Positions 1 through 12,063 are shown, counted from the stretch's first letter. The stretch: DNA of 64,000 nucleotides from Scalesia atractyloides (GCA_947069175.1 CAMTDV010000009.1:7819163-7883162), one strand, 5' to 3'. Numbers and translations are program-made. Notes: generated by a model not told the origin, from the letters alone.

Positions 1-1960
1 CCCAAAGAGCTTGTACAACTGCACGAGCTTGATCCGAGTCCGTTTGGATGGAAACCAGATTACCGGAGATGTTTCCGAGAGCTTCGGTATCTATCCAAAC
101 CTCAATTACATCAATCTCAACGATAACAAACTTTACGGTAAAATATCAGACAACTGGAGTAAGTGCGGAAACTTAACCACGATACAGATGGGAGGGAATC
201 GAATCCAAGGTAATATACCTCCTTCCCTTGGAAACTCAATTCAGTTGGGACTTCTTAACCTTTCCTTCAATAATTTTGTTGGAGAGATACCAAAAGAATT
301 TGGAAGGTTAACTCGCATGGGAAGGCTTGTTTTAAGCAATAATAGACTTTCTGGAGTAGTGCCACAAGATCTAGGATCGCAAATTGAACTTCTTGATCTG
401 TCCATGAATAAGTTGAATGGGTCCATTCCATCTTCTCTCGAGCAATGCACAAAACTCCATTTCTTAAACTTAAGCAACAATAAATTAACTGGTGAAATCC
501 CTGTCCAATTAGGTAGATTGGCTCAGTTGTCTGCTCTTGATTTGAGTCATAATTCACTTATCAAAGAGATACCTTCTGAGCTTTCAAGTATGAGAATCTT
601 GGAAACTCTATATCTCTCTCACAACAAACTCTCAGGTTACATTCCAAAGAGTTTCGGATCGATGAATTCATTGGTGAACATTGATCTTTCATATAATCAC
701 TTACGAGGTCCCCTTCCCAAAAGCAGAGCGTTTCTAAATCTTACAATAGAAGCATTGCAAGGGAATGATGATTTGTGTGGAAATGTTAGTGGATTAAAAC
801 AATGTGCATTAGAAAGTCGTATCCCAAATCGAAAACACAATCTCGCACTCCTGATTTTGCTTCCACTTCTTGGAGCTCTTTTACTTGGCACTCTCATGGC
901 AATATTCATTTTCTATAACTGGAGACCAAAGGGGCTGCCACCGACACCGCATGTGGACAAACATAAAGATGGAAATAACGTCTTTTCGATTTCAACTTTC
1001 AATGGAAGAGAGACATACGACGAAATCCTCAGTCTAACCGAGGAGTTTAACGAAGCATATTGCATTGGAATGGGAGGATGTGGAAGTGTGTACAAAGTGA
1101 AGTTGTCATCAGGTGATACAATTGCTGTAAAGAGACTCCACTCGTCTTCTCAGGTGATTAATCACGATGAATTCATAAATGAGATTAAAGCATTGACAAG
1201 AATACGACATAGAAACATTGTTAAGCTACTTGGCTACTGTTCACATTCTCAAAACTCGTTTCTGGTTTACGAGTATCTACAAGGGGGTAGTCTTGCTGAT
1301 GTTTTACATGATAAAAATGCTCAACATTTGGATTGGACGATGAGGGTGAACATTATCAAAGGTGCTGCATACGCCTTATCGTATATGCATCATGATTGTT
1401 CACCCGCTATCATTCATCGTGACATATCAAGCAAAAACATTTTGCTTGATTCCGAGTACGAAGCTTGTGTTTCGGATTTTGGTACCCTCAAAATTCTGAA
1501 CCCAGATTCATTGAATTGGACTAACATCGCAGGAACATTTGGATACCTTGCACCAGGTTATTTCGTTTCCTGTCATTTATAATCAAAACTATTATTAAAA
1601 TAATACAGAATACCTCATGTTAATTTTTCTTTTTCAGAACTGGCTTACACAATGAAGGTAACAGAAAAGTGTGATGTGTATAGTTTCGGGGTTCTGGTGA
1701 TGGAAATCCTCAAAGGACAGCATCCAGGTGATATCATTACTTCTTTAGCATCTACAACAACTGAAGCAGTAAAGCTCACAGATTTGGTGGATCATCGACT
1801 TCTTGTTCCACTCCCAGAAGTTAAAGAAGTTATAACGTCAATATTGATTCTAGCCATTAAATGCGTTAATTCAAACCCTGAAATAAGGCCTACAATGCAG
1901 GAAGTTTCTCAAAAAATTGCATGTATTATTTCTGACATGTATAAGTGCGCTGATGTGTAA
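1..1960 (+). CDS. LRR receptor-like kinase, MIK2 type (5' end outside window)
   Basis: Membrane receptor kinase; relatives such as Arabidopsis MIK2 sense extracellular peptides and signal through a cytoplasmic Ser/Thr kinase. The frame is open from base 2, so the N-terminus lies upstream. Two exons join: 2-1556 and 1638-1960, with a GT-AG intron 1557-1637 splitting the Glu of the APE motif. About 622 residues are visible from base 11. They comprise roughly ten LRRs (LxxLxLSxNxLxGxIP pattern) to residue 250, a membrane segment at about 278-300, then a kinase. Kinase landmarks are the Gly loop GMGGCGSVYK (353-362), Lys374, HRDISSKN with Asp471, DFG Asp489 and YSFGVLVMEI. It is an RD kinase with all catalytic residues present, and the stop is at 1958-1960. 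The DFG motif continues TLK where relatives usually have TAK. It appears intact in the visible part; the exact receptor subgroup is inferred. Confidence 0.93.
1557..1637 (+). other. Intron of the LRR receptor kinase
   Basis: An 81-bp intron with donor GTTATT after CACCAG and acceptor TTTTTCAG before AACTGGC. Splicing restores the APE-LAYTMKVTEK kinase segment in frame. Without splicing the frame runs to a stop at 1580-1582. The position, inside the APE motif of the activation segment, matches the last intron usual in this receptor subfamily. Confidence 0.9.
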
Positions 1961-4197
1961 TGTCATTGGTTTTCATGATTGTTTCCTTATACAATAGAAC
2001 TTTATAATTTAATACTCGATAAATTAATAATTTGTCCGGTTCCAATGGGACCAGTACAAAATTGGACCCCAATCGAAAAATAATAAGATAATGATTTTTT
2101 TAATCGAAACGCCCCGCTTTATCGTTAAATTAATAATTTACTAGTTGATCGGTTCAGTGCTACGTGATAAGATTGTGGGGTTAGATTTTATTATAGTTAT
2201 ATACAAGCCAGCTTGAATGATCAAAAAAGTGTAGGTCCACTTGGAGGATCAAATATTTAGATCCTTGTGGTGTTAATGAGTGGTCAGCTACAAATTGATC
2301 TTCTTGATCCACGGTTTGCATTCATGTTGTGTCTTCACTTCCATAACTTTTCTTCAAACACGTTCTCTTTGCCTTTAGCTTGCTTGGGTGCCACATCTGC
2401 ACATACAACAAAGCTAAACGCGTAATGAGAACAACCGCTAGGGATTTAATCAACCTTAAAGAATTTTCATTTGAAAATTTCACGAAGGAGTGATTTTAAA
2501 TAGAATTAGCAAATGACACACATGAGACCAACTCTCATTCAACTACCAACGGACAAAATTTGAAAGTTATAAAATTGTTCAGTTTTAATCCTTTAACTTT
2601 CAAAACTTGTCAACTTCGACCATTAATGAAGATGCAATTGTTTTCCGGCTTACAATCAGGATTTTAGGTAGGATAGACTTGAGTTCCAACATCAGTCAAT
2701 CAAAAATAAACTAGAAACAAAATATTTTTGGCTTTTATAAAATTTATATTAAAACTCACCTAAAATCTTTTTCGTATTTTTTTAAATATTTCAAATGTAA
2801 AGACGGAAAGCAATAAATAAATATTTACGTACAACCTTTTTGCAAATTTCGAGGGTAAGAGAATCATATCAGTATAGAGTCATGCCAAAACATACTTTTG
2901 TTCGATTAGTTAGCATTTAGATAAGTATCCGATAACATTATCGGTATTGTTGTCCACATAAGCTCAACTTATCAGATGTACTCGCGGTTAGGGGATACGA
3001 TTAATTTATGATTTATACTTACCGACCGGTGTTCATCCACTCATGACACATTCCCGTATCAAGGTATGCACGAGAGTTATCTTACTGGTGAGTATACCAT
3101 TTATCTTCTGCTTTGACGTATATGATGTGAGATACTCACTTATTTGAGGAAGAAAACAAGCCCTATGTGATAAATCACTTATTTATGAGGAACTTGATTT
3201 TCAATGCATGCAGGGCACGAGAGCAAATCCGTAAACCGGTTAGTACCATTGTACCGAAAAAGAGATGAACTTGACTCTCGGATGATAGATGTGATTTAAA
3301 ATCACTTATTTAAGGGTGGCTGTGATATTTTTGTCACTTATTAATGGTCATATGCAGCATGTGTTATATACATGTATGTATAGTATGTACACGTATGTAT
3401 GGTATCATGGAAGTTCTAGACTTGCGTCCCCGTTGTTTTCCGTAAAAGAAACAACCATGATACCCAGATGATAAACAGCATAAAGACCATGTATCTCTGA
3501 ACCTCGACAATCTATTAAACGAAATTTCGGTAACAAGACCATATGCCAATGAGCAATTCCCACACGATCTTCAGTCGATTATGTTTATATCGTCCTACAC
3601 ACTTTAAAATGATTGTGAGCCTACTGATACATCATTTATAGAGCTACTTATCGTTTTGACAAACCACTGAATTACTATCATTTTTTTCTTTTTCTCCCAG
3701 GAAATTCATTTTTGTTTTTCTCTTGTTTTTTGTATTTTTCTGATTTGAATTTACTCCCCCTAAAATGCAAAAAGTAAATTTAAACTTTTAAATAACATCT
3801 TTTTAGCTTTTATTCAAGAAAAATATTTACAAAAAAACGATTTCCCGAAATGGATTAACTCATGTTTTACCTCGATGCCGTTTACCAAAATTAATTTAAT
3901 CAAAAATGATTTATCAAAATTTTGAAAAAAAAGAGTTGACACTTTGGTAATTGGTGTGGACCAAAACAACATTGATGAGTTTTAACAATCACGTGTGAGG
4001 TGTTCGAGATCAATGTGTCTGGTCAAGAAGTGCTGTGCGAGATTTTAGTAATACGTAAAGCAGCTTAAATATCGAAAAAGATAGGAGAGATTAGAAATTT
4101 AAAACCGTAATCCTGCAATTTCTATGTGCATTGCCAGGAATCTGTGTGCCCTCCCAACTGATATCCACCCAGTGTGGATTTCAAGGTCAATTTGTAG
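1961..4197. other. Gene-free stretch between receptor kinase and copia remnant
   Basis: No coding region is recognisable. A short direct repeat (TTAAATTAATAATTT-like) followed by GGTTC occurs near 2,020 and 2,125. At 2230-2252 there is a 23-bp near match to the outer end of the copia LTR at 8710 (TGTAGGTCCACTTG), after which similarity stops. A purine-rich tract on the minus strand (complement of ACTCCCCCTAAA near 3753-3765) could be a polypurine tract. The rest is AT-rich and unassigned. Confidence 0.5.
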
Positions 4198-4452
4198 CTA
4201 CTTCATATATCTGAGAATTTTCTCTACAGCAACAAGAACAGAAACCTCCGGGTCCGGCTGGTAATAAGCAAGTGCGCATGTGGTAAAGCTTGTACACGTC
4301 ATCTTTGGTTGGACATACATGATGTCTTCCACATACTCTTGCATCAGCAAAGGTCTTTGTCTTTCTCCTTGTGAAGTAGTGTGCGGTTGTTCAATCCACG
4401 CCAAGGCATCCGCACACCCGGTTGGTTTGCTCAACAAACACATTTTCTTCAA
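4198..4452 (-). pseudogene. copia RT/RNase H junction remnant
   Basis: An 84-residue frame carries IMYV, MTCT and a YQPDPE...AVEKILRYMK segment. This corresponds to the conserved SRYQxxPGxxHWxAVKxILRYLKGT stretch between reverse transcriptase and RNase H of plant copia polyproteins. Neither the YVDD active site nor the RNase H acidic residues are present. The gag remnant begins about 390 bp upstream on the same strand, so roughly the whole protease-integrase-RT block has been deleted between them. Confidence 0.65.
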
Positions 4453-4839
4453 TCACACCTTGGAAAAATGTACACTGCATGTTCATCTTGTAGACTTTGA
4501 ACTTCTTGTGTAAGATTAAGCCATGAATTTTCGAAAAACTTCAGACGTGTTGCAGACGTGTACACTTCGTTTGAATCTATCTTGTGGACCCGATCCAAGC
4601 CTTAAACAAAACAAATTGTTGGTCGTTTTTCTTCTTGTCAAGTTCTCAACTTCTTTCACCAAACTTTCTTCATTCGTCGGACATTATCTTCTATTTCTTT
4701 CCACCAAAGGCAACAACTCCTAGATATAACGATATTTTGGAGCCGCATGTTGCTGATCTTGTGTCTGGACGCTCCACTATCAACACTCCTAAGACTATCA
4801 ATAGTTCCTCGTCGAACATCCTGCACACTCATTCAGAGA

Positions 4840-7792
4840 TTAGTTGGAGAGGGGGACCCAGGCCTTTGTAGACTTGGGTCGTCCGGCATCATCGAGGATT
4901 GTGACTTCCATTTCTTGATGATTCAGAATTGATGGAGCTCCCCCTGAAACAGTTACCGATTTTGGTTTCCAAATTTGTTTCTGTTTTTCACTTTTAACAT
5001 CTGATTTAACAGACTGTGTAGAATCCTCGAAAACTTTTGGGCTCGACTTACCCAAAAACTTACTTGCAGAATCCTCGAAAACTTTATCAATCAAAGACCG
5101 ATTGACATTTTTGATGGGAAAATCTTTGTTTGAGTAAACTTTGTCGGAACCAGTCAACGTATAAAGCAAGTTCACGCTTTCACAGGTATCAACATGAGCT
5201 TCAGCAATCTCGACATGGGCAGTCACACACGGGTTCGCTTGAGGATCACAGAGAATGTGATTCTCGAGACGTATATTTTTCTATTTTGTTACCGTACCTG
5301 ACTGCTTAGGTTTGTCCTCATCCAACTTATCATCCGAACTATCATAATCCTCAACAATGGGAGGACTTTGATCATTCATAGACTTTGAGTCATTGATGTC
5401 ATCCGATTGACATTGACTTGAATATGTGCCCTTAGTGAACCCTAGACCAACTGTAAATTCAGCTAGATCCAATGGAACGGTGGGTTCAAAATGTGGCATA
5501 TCCTCGTCATCGAGAATTTTGGTGTAATTGTGTCTAACCGGAGGGGAACAAGCCTGATAACCAATGAATTTCACATCTCCTTTCTTCTTTTGAAAATCGA
5601 TGATGTGAACCAAAACATATCTTGAGTTGGAGTAACTGTCCAACTTGAGTTTGATCGCATCATGCTCACACTTTGCACAGGCTAACTCCTTTTTCGTTTC
5701 TTCAAGCATGTTAATATAATTATTAATGGTTGTTTGTTTTCTCAAAACATTCTTTGTTAATTCATAAACGTCTTTCCTTAAGGTTTCAATTGTCGTTTTA
5801 AATTCCTTTTTGTTTTTCTTAAGAGTTATGTTTTCCTCAGTGCACTTTGTCAGATCTACAATCAAACTCTGATGATGTTTCTTCGTGTGATCAAATTTAC
5901 CTTCAAGTTCTAAGTATTTTCCTTTTCAAAACTAAACATTCAAAACTCTTAGACAAGATAGGTTTATCGAAACTTACCTGACTAGATTAGCAATCCAAAC
6001 GAGCCATGAATGCAACACGAGGAGTGGAAGATCCAATTGTTGAAAGATGCTTGGAAAAATCATTAGATGCGCCTTTAGTTTCATGCTCCAAAGCTGCTTC
6101 GTTGCTATCCATCGATTTAAATTTAGTAATCACATCATCTACCTCATCATCAACATCTTAGATCGATCTTTACTTGAAGTCGATTCTACTTTATCTGAAC
6201 TGCTGCTATCCCATGAAAAGTCATCATTTTTGGAAGATTCTCCATCGCTATCATTCTTTGCAATTTCGGCATAGTATGCAGTGCCTCCTCCACCACTGTT
6301 ACCCAATTGAACAGACCAATCACAGCTTTCATCTACCTGAACAATCAAAGCTCGGTTGGAATTGTGTGCGGGAACGTACCATTGCTCTTTCATTGTTAGC
6401 AGCTTGATTTCTATTGAAAGGATATTGATTCCCTTGTTGTGGAGGCTTCGTGCATTCTCTTTTAAAATGCCCCTTTTCTATGCAGTTGAAACAGGTAACC
6501 TTCCTTTTGTCAAAACCATATGGAGTATCCTTGTTGCTCTCCAGATTAGTTCTTCCCGTTTTCTCCATAAAATCTTTTGCCCTTCTCATGCACTTGAAAA
6601 CACCCATTTGATATCAACCAGCCCCATTTTCTTCTTATCAATTTGTGCGTAGTCTTCACTGGTTAGATTGATGTTGCCAATTTTCCCAGCTACTAATTTG
6701 AAGTAAGAACTCACCAAAGTGTTTAGAAGCTCCATGTGTTCTTTGGCAACCTCTACACTTACTTTGCTAAGGTTTGATGTATCGAGTATGACGGTGTTAG
6801 GGTTTGAAGGTTGAAAATTGTTACCATAGAAAGTTTGTTGTGGAACTTGTGGTAAGCAACTTATGGTTAAGGAAGAAAGGCTTTTGAATCAAAGGCTTGG
6901 CCAAAGGTTTAAGTAGATTGATCTGGTTTAGGTGGTGGTAGAAAAGGGTTTGCATTCGATACAAAAGCTGTTTGAAGCTTCGATTGCTGACTTGTACGTG
7001 CACCTGTGTTAATGCCTCCAAAATACATCTCTGGGTTTTGTGGAACTAGAATTCATTTTTCTTTACGAATTTCTTCTTCATTTTTGTTTTCAAATTTCGA
7101 AACAAATTCGTAAATGTTGATTACATCCAAAAAGCATCGGTATGCTTCAGCAACTCAATGAATTGACTCCACTTAGGTGGTAAGCATCAACAAAACGCAT
7201 AACAATCTCCTGTTGTGATGTGTTAACCTTGTATGAGTACATCTCACTAAGCAAATGATAGAATTGAGTAGTCATGTCACTTAGTGTTTCATTCTCCATG
7301 AACAAAAACCCTTCAAACTCTTTCTTTAAAAGATCATGTCAGATCTTTCGTGTAGCTAAATTTCCTTCTCCTCTTGATTCTAAAGGCTTTCTTCTCTAGA
7401 TCATAAGCCTTCTTATCATTCGCGTCCAATCCGGCTAAAGATGTCGAACTTGATACTGCTTCTTCGAGAGATTCTTTGTATGGAGTAGTAAAACACGTCC
7501 ACAATTCAGTATTCTGACCAAGAACATACGTATGAGAATGATTTTTTCATGATGGATAATCGTTCATGTGATTTAGCTTTTGTGGACGATTGTTGCTTCC
7601 TGACTCACTCTCGCTAATGAGAAGAGTTTGAACGCTTTGATTTTGATTCTTAACACACGTCCATTGATTAGCGGTAATCATGGTCGTATGTTGAGGTATT
7701 AAAGATCGTACCCATGAGGTTGCGGAGCTAGATTGTGGTGGATCTTGGCTTGTACTTGAGCTACAACCCCAATACCAAGGATTTATACTCAT
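4840..7792 (-). pseudogene. copia gag polyprotein, broken
   Basis: Several minus-strand frames line up as one decayed gag. The N-terminal part (7792-7547) begins MSINPWYWG and is followed by pieces resembling the UBN2/DUF4219 gag region, including a PPKWSQFIELLKHT-like stretch near 7,150. A CCHC zinc knuckle CFNCIEKGHFKREC lies at about 6452-6493 (C39, C42, H47, C52 of the 6607-6329 frame). Acid-rich linkers (6393-6139) and a coiled-coil-prone segment (5865-5281) with DAIKLKLDSYSNSRYVL follow, then 5226-4840. This long linker between zinc knuckle and protease is a layout I associate with Asteraceae copia elements. Frameshifts and stops separate the pieces; none is likely to be expressed. Confidence 0.75.
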
Positions 7793-8695
7793 TTTTATTG
7801 TTTGATTAAAAGTATTTGCTTAAATCCTCAATTTTAACGAGTTCACTATGACATAAAAACCTTCTGTGAAAACTACAACATCAACACCAACGAAGTACTA
7901 GGATCATCACGAAGTACTAAGGTCTTTTGTGAGTTTGCAAATCCACGAAGGACTAATGATGTGGTCCACGAAGCATATGGTCACGAAATACTAGTGGTCC
8001 ATGAAAGATATGTGATCTTACGAAATATTAATGTTCACGAAGAGTGGAAGATAAAAAAAATAAATAAAAATAAAACTTGGTTTTTCGTGAAGAGCTAGAC
8101 CCGCAAAGAGAGTTGGTTGTTGGTTGTTCGTGAATATAGTCTTTTGTGAGTCTTAGTTGTGAGGTTTTTCGTGAGTGGCCATATCCACAAAAATAAAAGG
8201 TATTGTTATTAATTTTTATATAAATGTGGTATTTCGTGCATGTGATCTTTCGTGGGTTCAATCTTTTATGAATGGTAGGTAAGAACAACCCGTTTTCAGA
8301 GGAATCTTGTTTCTGGAGTATGAAAGCTCAACATTGGTTTTCCACATTTAGTTACAAAACAGACATTCAAAATATCACCTTTTCAGTCAAATTTTAATAC
8401 TATATCAACACTCAAGGAATATTTGGTGACTTTCCGGCCAAAACACTTCACCGGAGAATATGACGAACGAGATTTTTGCTAGAAATTTTAAGAAAAACCG
8501 TATTTTAACATGTCTCCATGTGTTTTAACAATGTTTTTGTAAACATTTTATGCAAATAACAAGTTTTTCTCAAGTTTTAATCCAATTTTCCTTTTAAAAC
8601 ATTAAGTTTCTTGTTCAAAATCAAGTACAGGAGACACCCAAACTTTGCTCAAAACCCATCAAAATGCTTGGTTTTCAACAAGGAAGAGAGCCAAA
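7793..8695 (-). other. copia untranslated leader rich in CACGAA/TTCGTG
   Basis: About 900 bp lies between the primer-binding site and gag. It carries many copies of CACGAA on the plus strand between about 7,890 and 8,050, then the complement TTCGTG between about 8,085 and 8,260, so the two halves are inverted. The same hexamer recurs in the LTR. No coding sequence is visible. Confidence 0.55.
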
Positions 8696-8707
8696 GCTCT
8701 GATACCA
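8696..8707 (-). other. Primer-binding site, initiator tRNA-Met
   Basis: The plus strand reads GCTCTGATACCA. Its complement, TGGTATCAGAGC, is the standard copia PBS complementary to the 3' end of plant initiator tRNA-Met. It sits two bases inside the LTR end at 8710, as expected for a minus-strand element. Confidence 0.9.
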
Positions 8708-8709
8708 CT

Positions 8710-9123
8710 TGTAGGTCCACTTGAAGGATCAAGATTAACCTATTTTCTTGTTGTCTAAACACACACACGAGTGTGGAATCCAACTGTATATGTAAACCAA
8801 AGCAAGAGCACAACCAATATAACAAAAGATATAACTTCAAGGATTCACTATATTGATTTGTAGAGAGACCCAGTACATAAAATTGAACCAAACTGCTTAT
8901 CTCTTTAAAAGTGCTCTCTCTGTCTCTAACTTAAACTGGTGTACATAAGTCTGTTTATATAGGCAATGGACCAGCTAACACCACGAAGAATGTGCATGGC
9001 TACGAAGAACCTTAATCCTTCGTGGACCATGACTCACGAATAACATGACTTTACATAAGTGTTCTTCGTGACAGCTATAAACTAATACATATTCTAGGTT
9101 TTTTATGAGATCAAATGTAAACA
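8710..9123 (-). repeat. 5' LTR of the copia element
   Basis: About 414 bp bounded by TGT...ACA when read on the minus strand (starts TGTTTACATTTG at 9123, ends GGACCTACA at 8710), directly beside the PBS. The outer boundary at 9123 is chosen because Helitron-like sequence begins immediately after it. CACGAA/TTCGTG motifs recur inside it at about 8,980-9,070. Confidence 0.72.
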
Positions 9124-10286
9124 ACTAGTAAATTTCCCCGCGCGTTGTGGCGGGTCCAAATGTAAAGTAACTCAGATTTGTATAGTAAAGATCCGTATCG
9201 TTTCAGAACAAAAGCTACGTTAAAACGTAGATAAACTGATAATGTACATAAAAATAAGCACGGAAACGCATTATGTATGGCCCCACTTATTTGCGAAAGA
9301 AATTTACGTCGACCACCAACTGAACTTATACTGACATGTACGAAAAAAAGGAAAAAATATGTTTTTTTATGGCGTTGTTGCGGTTCGAAATGTAAAGTAA
9401 CTTGAATTTATACCATCTGAAAATACAAATAATTAATAATTTATGTCAAAACGTAAACCAACTGAACATGTATATATGAATAAACACGAAAACGTATTAT
9501 ATTTGACGTGACATATTTACAAAAGAAATTTACGTCAAAACCTTAAGCAAGTTATTTATATCAGGACGTACATAACAAATAAGAACTTAAGAAAATTATG
9601 TTTTTTAAATTTAAGGAATTGTACGACACGTTGGGCGGCGTCGAGACGTAAAGTAACTCGGATTTATACTGTCTAATGAGAATGTATTATATTTGTCCAG
9701 ACTCGTATTATATATAACACACACACACACATATATATATTACATCTGAGCCTAACCATCTTCAAAAAATTACGTTAAAACGTAAACCAACTTGAATTTA
9801 TACTGACACGTACATTAAAATAAGTACGTAAAAACTAATGAAAAAGTTTTTAGAAAGTTGAGGAGCTGTAAATGACAATGCTAAATGTTGAAGGGTAAAT
9901 GTAAAAAAAAGACACTAAAAGAGGAAAAAAGAAGGGGTATAATCGTCGAAAAAAAATATAAAATAATTTTCTTAGTGCTATGTGGTGGGATAACACTTTC
10001 TATTGTAATTATGTGTGTGCAATGTGATGGGATAACACTAAAAGAGGAAAAATCTAAACGAAGGAAAAACGCACTAAGTCACGATGCATCTATTATGCAC
10101 GAAAAACTAAATTGATGTAAAAAATTACATTATAAAAAACAGAAACAATTTTTCTTTAAGATTAACAAAAAGAGAACTGGGAAAAAAAAAGGTAAAAGGC
10201 AAAAATCTAACAAAAGGGAAAAATAAAATCCAATTGTGTAGGTGGAAAAGTAATCTAAAATATCAAATCAAAAAGATAAAAAAAGG
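9124..10286 (-). mobile_element. Helitron-like element, minus strand
   Basis: The plus strand begins ACTAGTAAATTTCCCCGCGC. On the minus strand this gives a GC-rich CCCGC...GCGGG hairpin followed by TTACTAGT, the Helitron 3' signature (hairpin plus CTAG before a host T). Inside, a degenerate unit of roughly 240-300 bp recurs with GTAAAGTAACT and AAAACGTA(A/G)A segments near 9,160, 9,390 and 9,645. AC/AT microsatellite lies near 9,720. No Rep/helicase gene is seen, so it would be non-autonomous. The 5' terminus is not identified; A-rich sequence of unclear origin fills 9,880-10,286. Confidence 0.5.
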
Positions 10287-11190
10287 GGCAATTAATATAT
10301 CCCCTATAAACTTCATAAATTACATATTTACCCAACCTAAAAATTAAATTACATATTTCCCCTTTTGAAAAAGTTAAAATTTCAAATATACCCATTTTAT
10401 CAAAAAAAATAAATTAAAAATGACAATTTTATCCTTTTTGCTAAACCATAACAATCTCTTTAATCCATAGATCCTAAATGCACAAATAAATACCATAACC
10501 CAAACAAAAGCCTCTAAACATAATAACAAATTAGTTAACAGTTTATCTTCGAGATTAACCATTCATAACACTTGTCTTCCAGAATCACTGCAAGGGATCT
10601 ACAAAACCTTTTAAAAGCTTGTGCTTTATTAATAAATTCAAGCAATTTAACAATGTTCTTATCACAAAAAAAAAAGACAATAATGGAATTAGCTGGTTAC
10701 ATTCTTTAGAGCCTTCATCGTCCACGTCAGTAATCTCTATGAACTTTCCATCCCAAATGGTTGAGATGCACTTTATCACATGAATCAAACACAAATAAAC
10801 ACACGATGGTTTGTTCCCTGGTTGTCGCAAGTTCCGGTAGGGGTTTTAAACAAGACGATGCATCACCGGTTCTCGTTGTCGGACCTCTTCTCATCGCCGG
10901 TTAGGGTTGGTGGTTCGCTAGTGGAGTATGTCGAGGGGTCGTGGAATCGCCGGACCTCTTCTTCTCTCCGGTGCTCTTCTCGTCCCGGTTCTCTTCTCCG
11001 GTTATTGTTTGCCGTGGAGTTGAGTAGTCAGGGAATTGTTAATGGAAGGATGTAGGGTTTTTTACTTTTATTTTATTTGTTTGAAAGGGTATGTTGTCAT
11101 TTTGTTAGAAGCGGGGAAATATGTAATTAAAATTTTGGGTTGGGTAAATATGTAATTAAGATTTTAAATAGGGAATATACGTAATAATCC
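10287..11190. mobile_element. TIR/foldback element with 90-bp inverted repeats (MULE-like)
   Basis: Arms at about 10287-10375 and 11105-11190 are inverted copies of each other. The shared core is TTACATATTTACCCAACC followed by an AAATTACATATTTCCCC segment. The interior is about 720 bp. It includes an unexpectedly GC-rich patch (about 10,805-11,050) with repeated CGGACCTCTTCT and CCGGT motifs. One 91-codon frame crosses that patch but matches no family I recognise. Flanks are A-runs, so a 9-bp target duplication cannot be judged. Confidence 0.6.
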
Positions 11191-11202
11191 AAAAAAAAAA
11201 CC

Positions 11203-11275
11203 TAAGCATTGTAGTTGGAGTCGAACCCGAGTGGAAAGAACAAATGGGTGAATAACTACCACTACACCAGCCTTC
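11203..11275 (-). repeat. tRNA-like (SINE head) remnant
   Basis: On the minus strand an A-box-like TGGTGTAGTGG (complement of 11259-11269) lies about 40 bp before a B-box-like GGGTTCGACTCC (complement of 11217-11228). These are the internal pol III promoter motifs of tRNAs and tRNA-derived SINEs. There is no acceptor stem and the unit abuts an A-run, so a SINE head is likelier than a working tRNA gene. Confidence 0.5.
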
Positions 11276-11614
11276 AATATATGTAAAAATCATGTGGATA
11301 TTTATATATTAATAAATCGAATGGTGGCTGATAAAAAAAATCAGACCAGTGGCCAGTCGCCACGCAGCTGGCACTCGGTCATCCAACTTTTCAATGTTAG
11401 CTTTATACAATAAAGTGTCACTTGCATTGCATCATCATGACATCATAATGATGTTATCTTGTCTTTGCTTCGATCTTGCAACGCGAATCTCGGGTCATAC
11501 GATGGAGGAACGTCGTTGACTTCGGTCTCGAACCGAAACGAACTGAGCGAGCTGAAACGAATCGAACCGAGTTGTATCCACACAAATATGCATCAACAAA
11601 AAGTTGACAAAATA

Positions 11615-11975
11615 TCAAATACAAATACGTTTATCATACAAAATGAAAAAACGTACGAATAAGTAAAAAAGTGCAGATATTTTCGTAATTATTTTACTTA
11701 TAGGTAATTATCAAAATTTACTTACAAATGATCGTGTAGAGTAATTTTGTAAAATAATCTTGCAGGCAATTTTAATCTTTTAGAGTAATTTTGTAGAACA
11801 TCATAATTAATCTAAAAATGATCTTGTAGGGTAATTTTGATCTTGTGGGTAATTTTGTAGACTATCTCTTGTAGGGTAATTTTGTAGACTATCATAATTA
11901 CGATAATACGACAATGTTCTTTACTTATCAACGACATTCGTACATTTTGTATGATAAGTGTATTTGTATGGGATC
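11615..11975. repeat. Small foldback repeat with repetitive loop
   Basis: Arms at about 11617-11665 and 11926-11972 are inverted copies (CAAATACGTTTATCATACAA versus the complement of TTGTATGATAAGTGTATTTG). The loop contains six degenerate copies of a CTTGTAGGGTAATTTTG unit between about 11,710 and 11,900. A MITE-like foldback is the simplest reading. Confidence 0.5.
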
Positions 11976-12063
11976 TTTACCCATTGTAAATGTGTGTGTT
12001 GCATCTTTTGTCATATACATGTAAGTTTGAAACATGTGCCATGATGATATAAGTTTGTCATAT

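Larger units (their letters stand above)
2230..9123 (-). mobile_element. Degraded Ty1/copia LTR retrotransposon, minus strand
   Basis: Reading on the minus strand the order is LTR (9123-8710), primer-binding site (8707-8696), leader, gag fragments (7792-4840) and a short RT/RNase H remnant (4452-4198). A possible trace of the far LTR lies at 2230-2252. Protease, integrase and most of reverse transcriptase are missing, so it cannot be autonomous. The left boundary is uncertain: the match at 2230 covers only the LTR tip and no 5-bp target duplication is visible. The span 4198-9123 is well supported and 2230-4197 is inferred. Confidence 0.7.

Noticed and set aside
241..1095. Minus-strand open frames of 60-96 codons inside the receptor kinase exon
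   Set aside because: They are opposite-strand shadows of a clear LRR/kinase coding frame and have no family resemblance.
10780..11055. 91-codon frame as a gene
   Set aside because: No recognisable domain; it lies in the GC-rich core of a foldback element and is better explained as captured or non-coding sequence.
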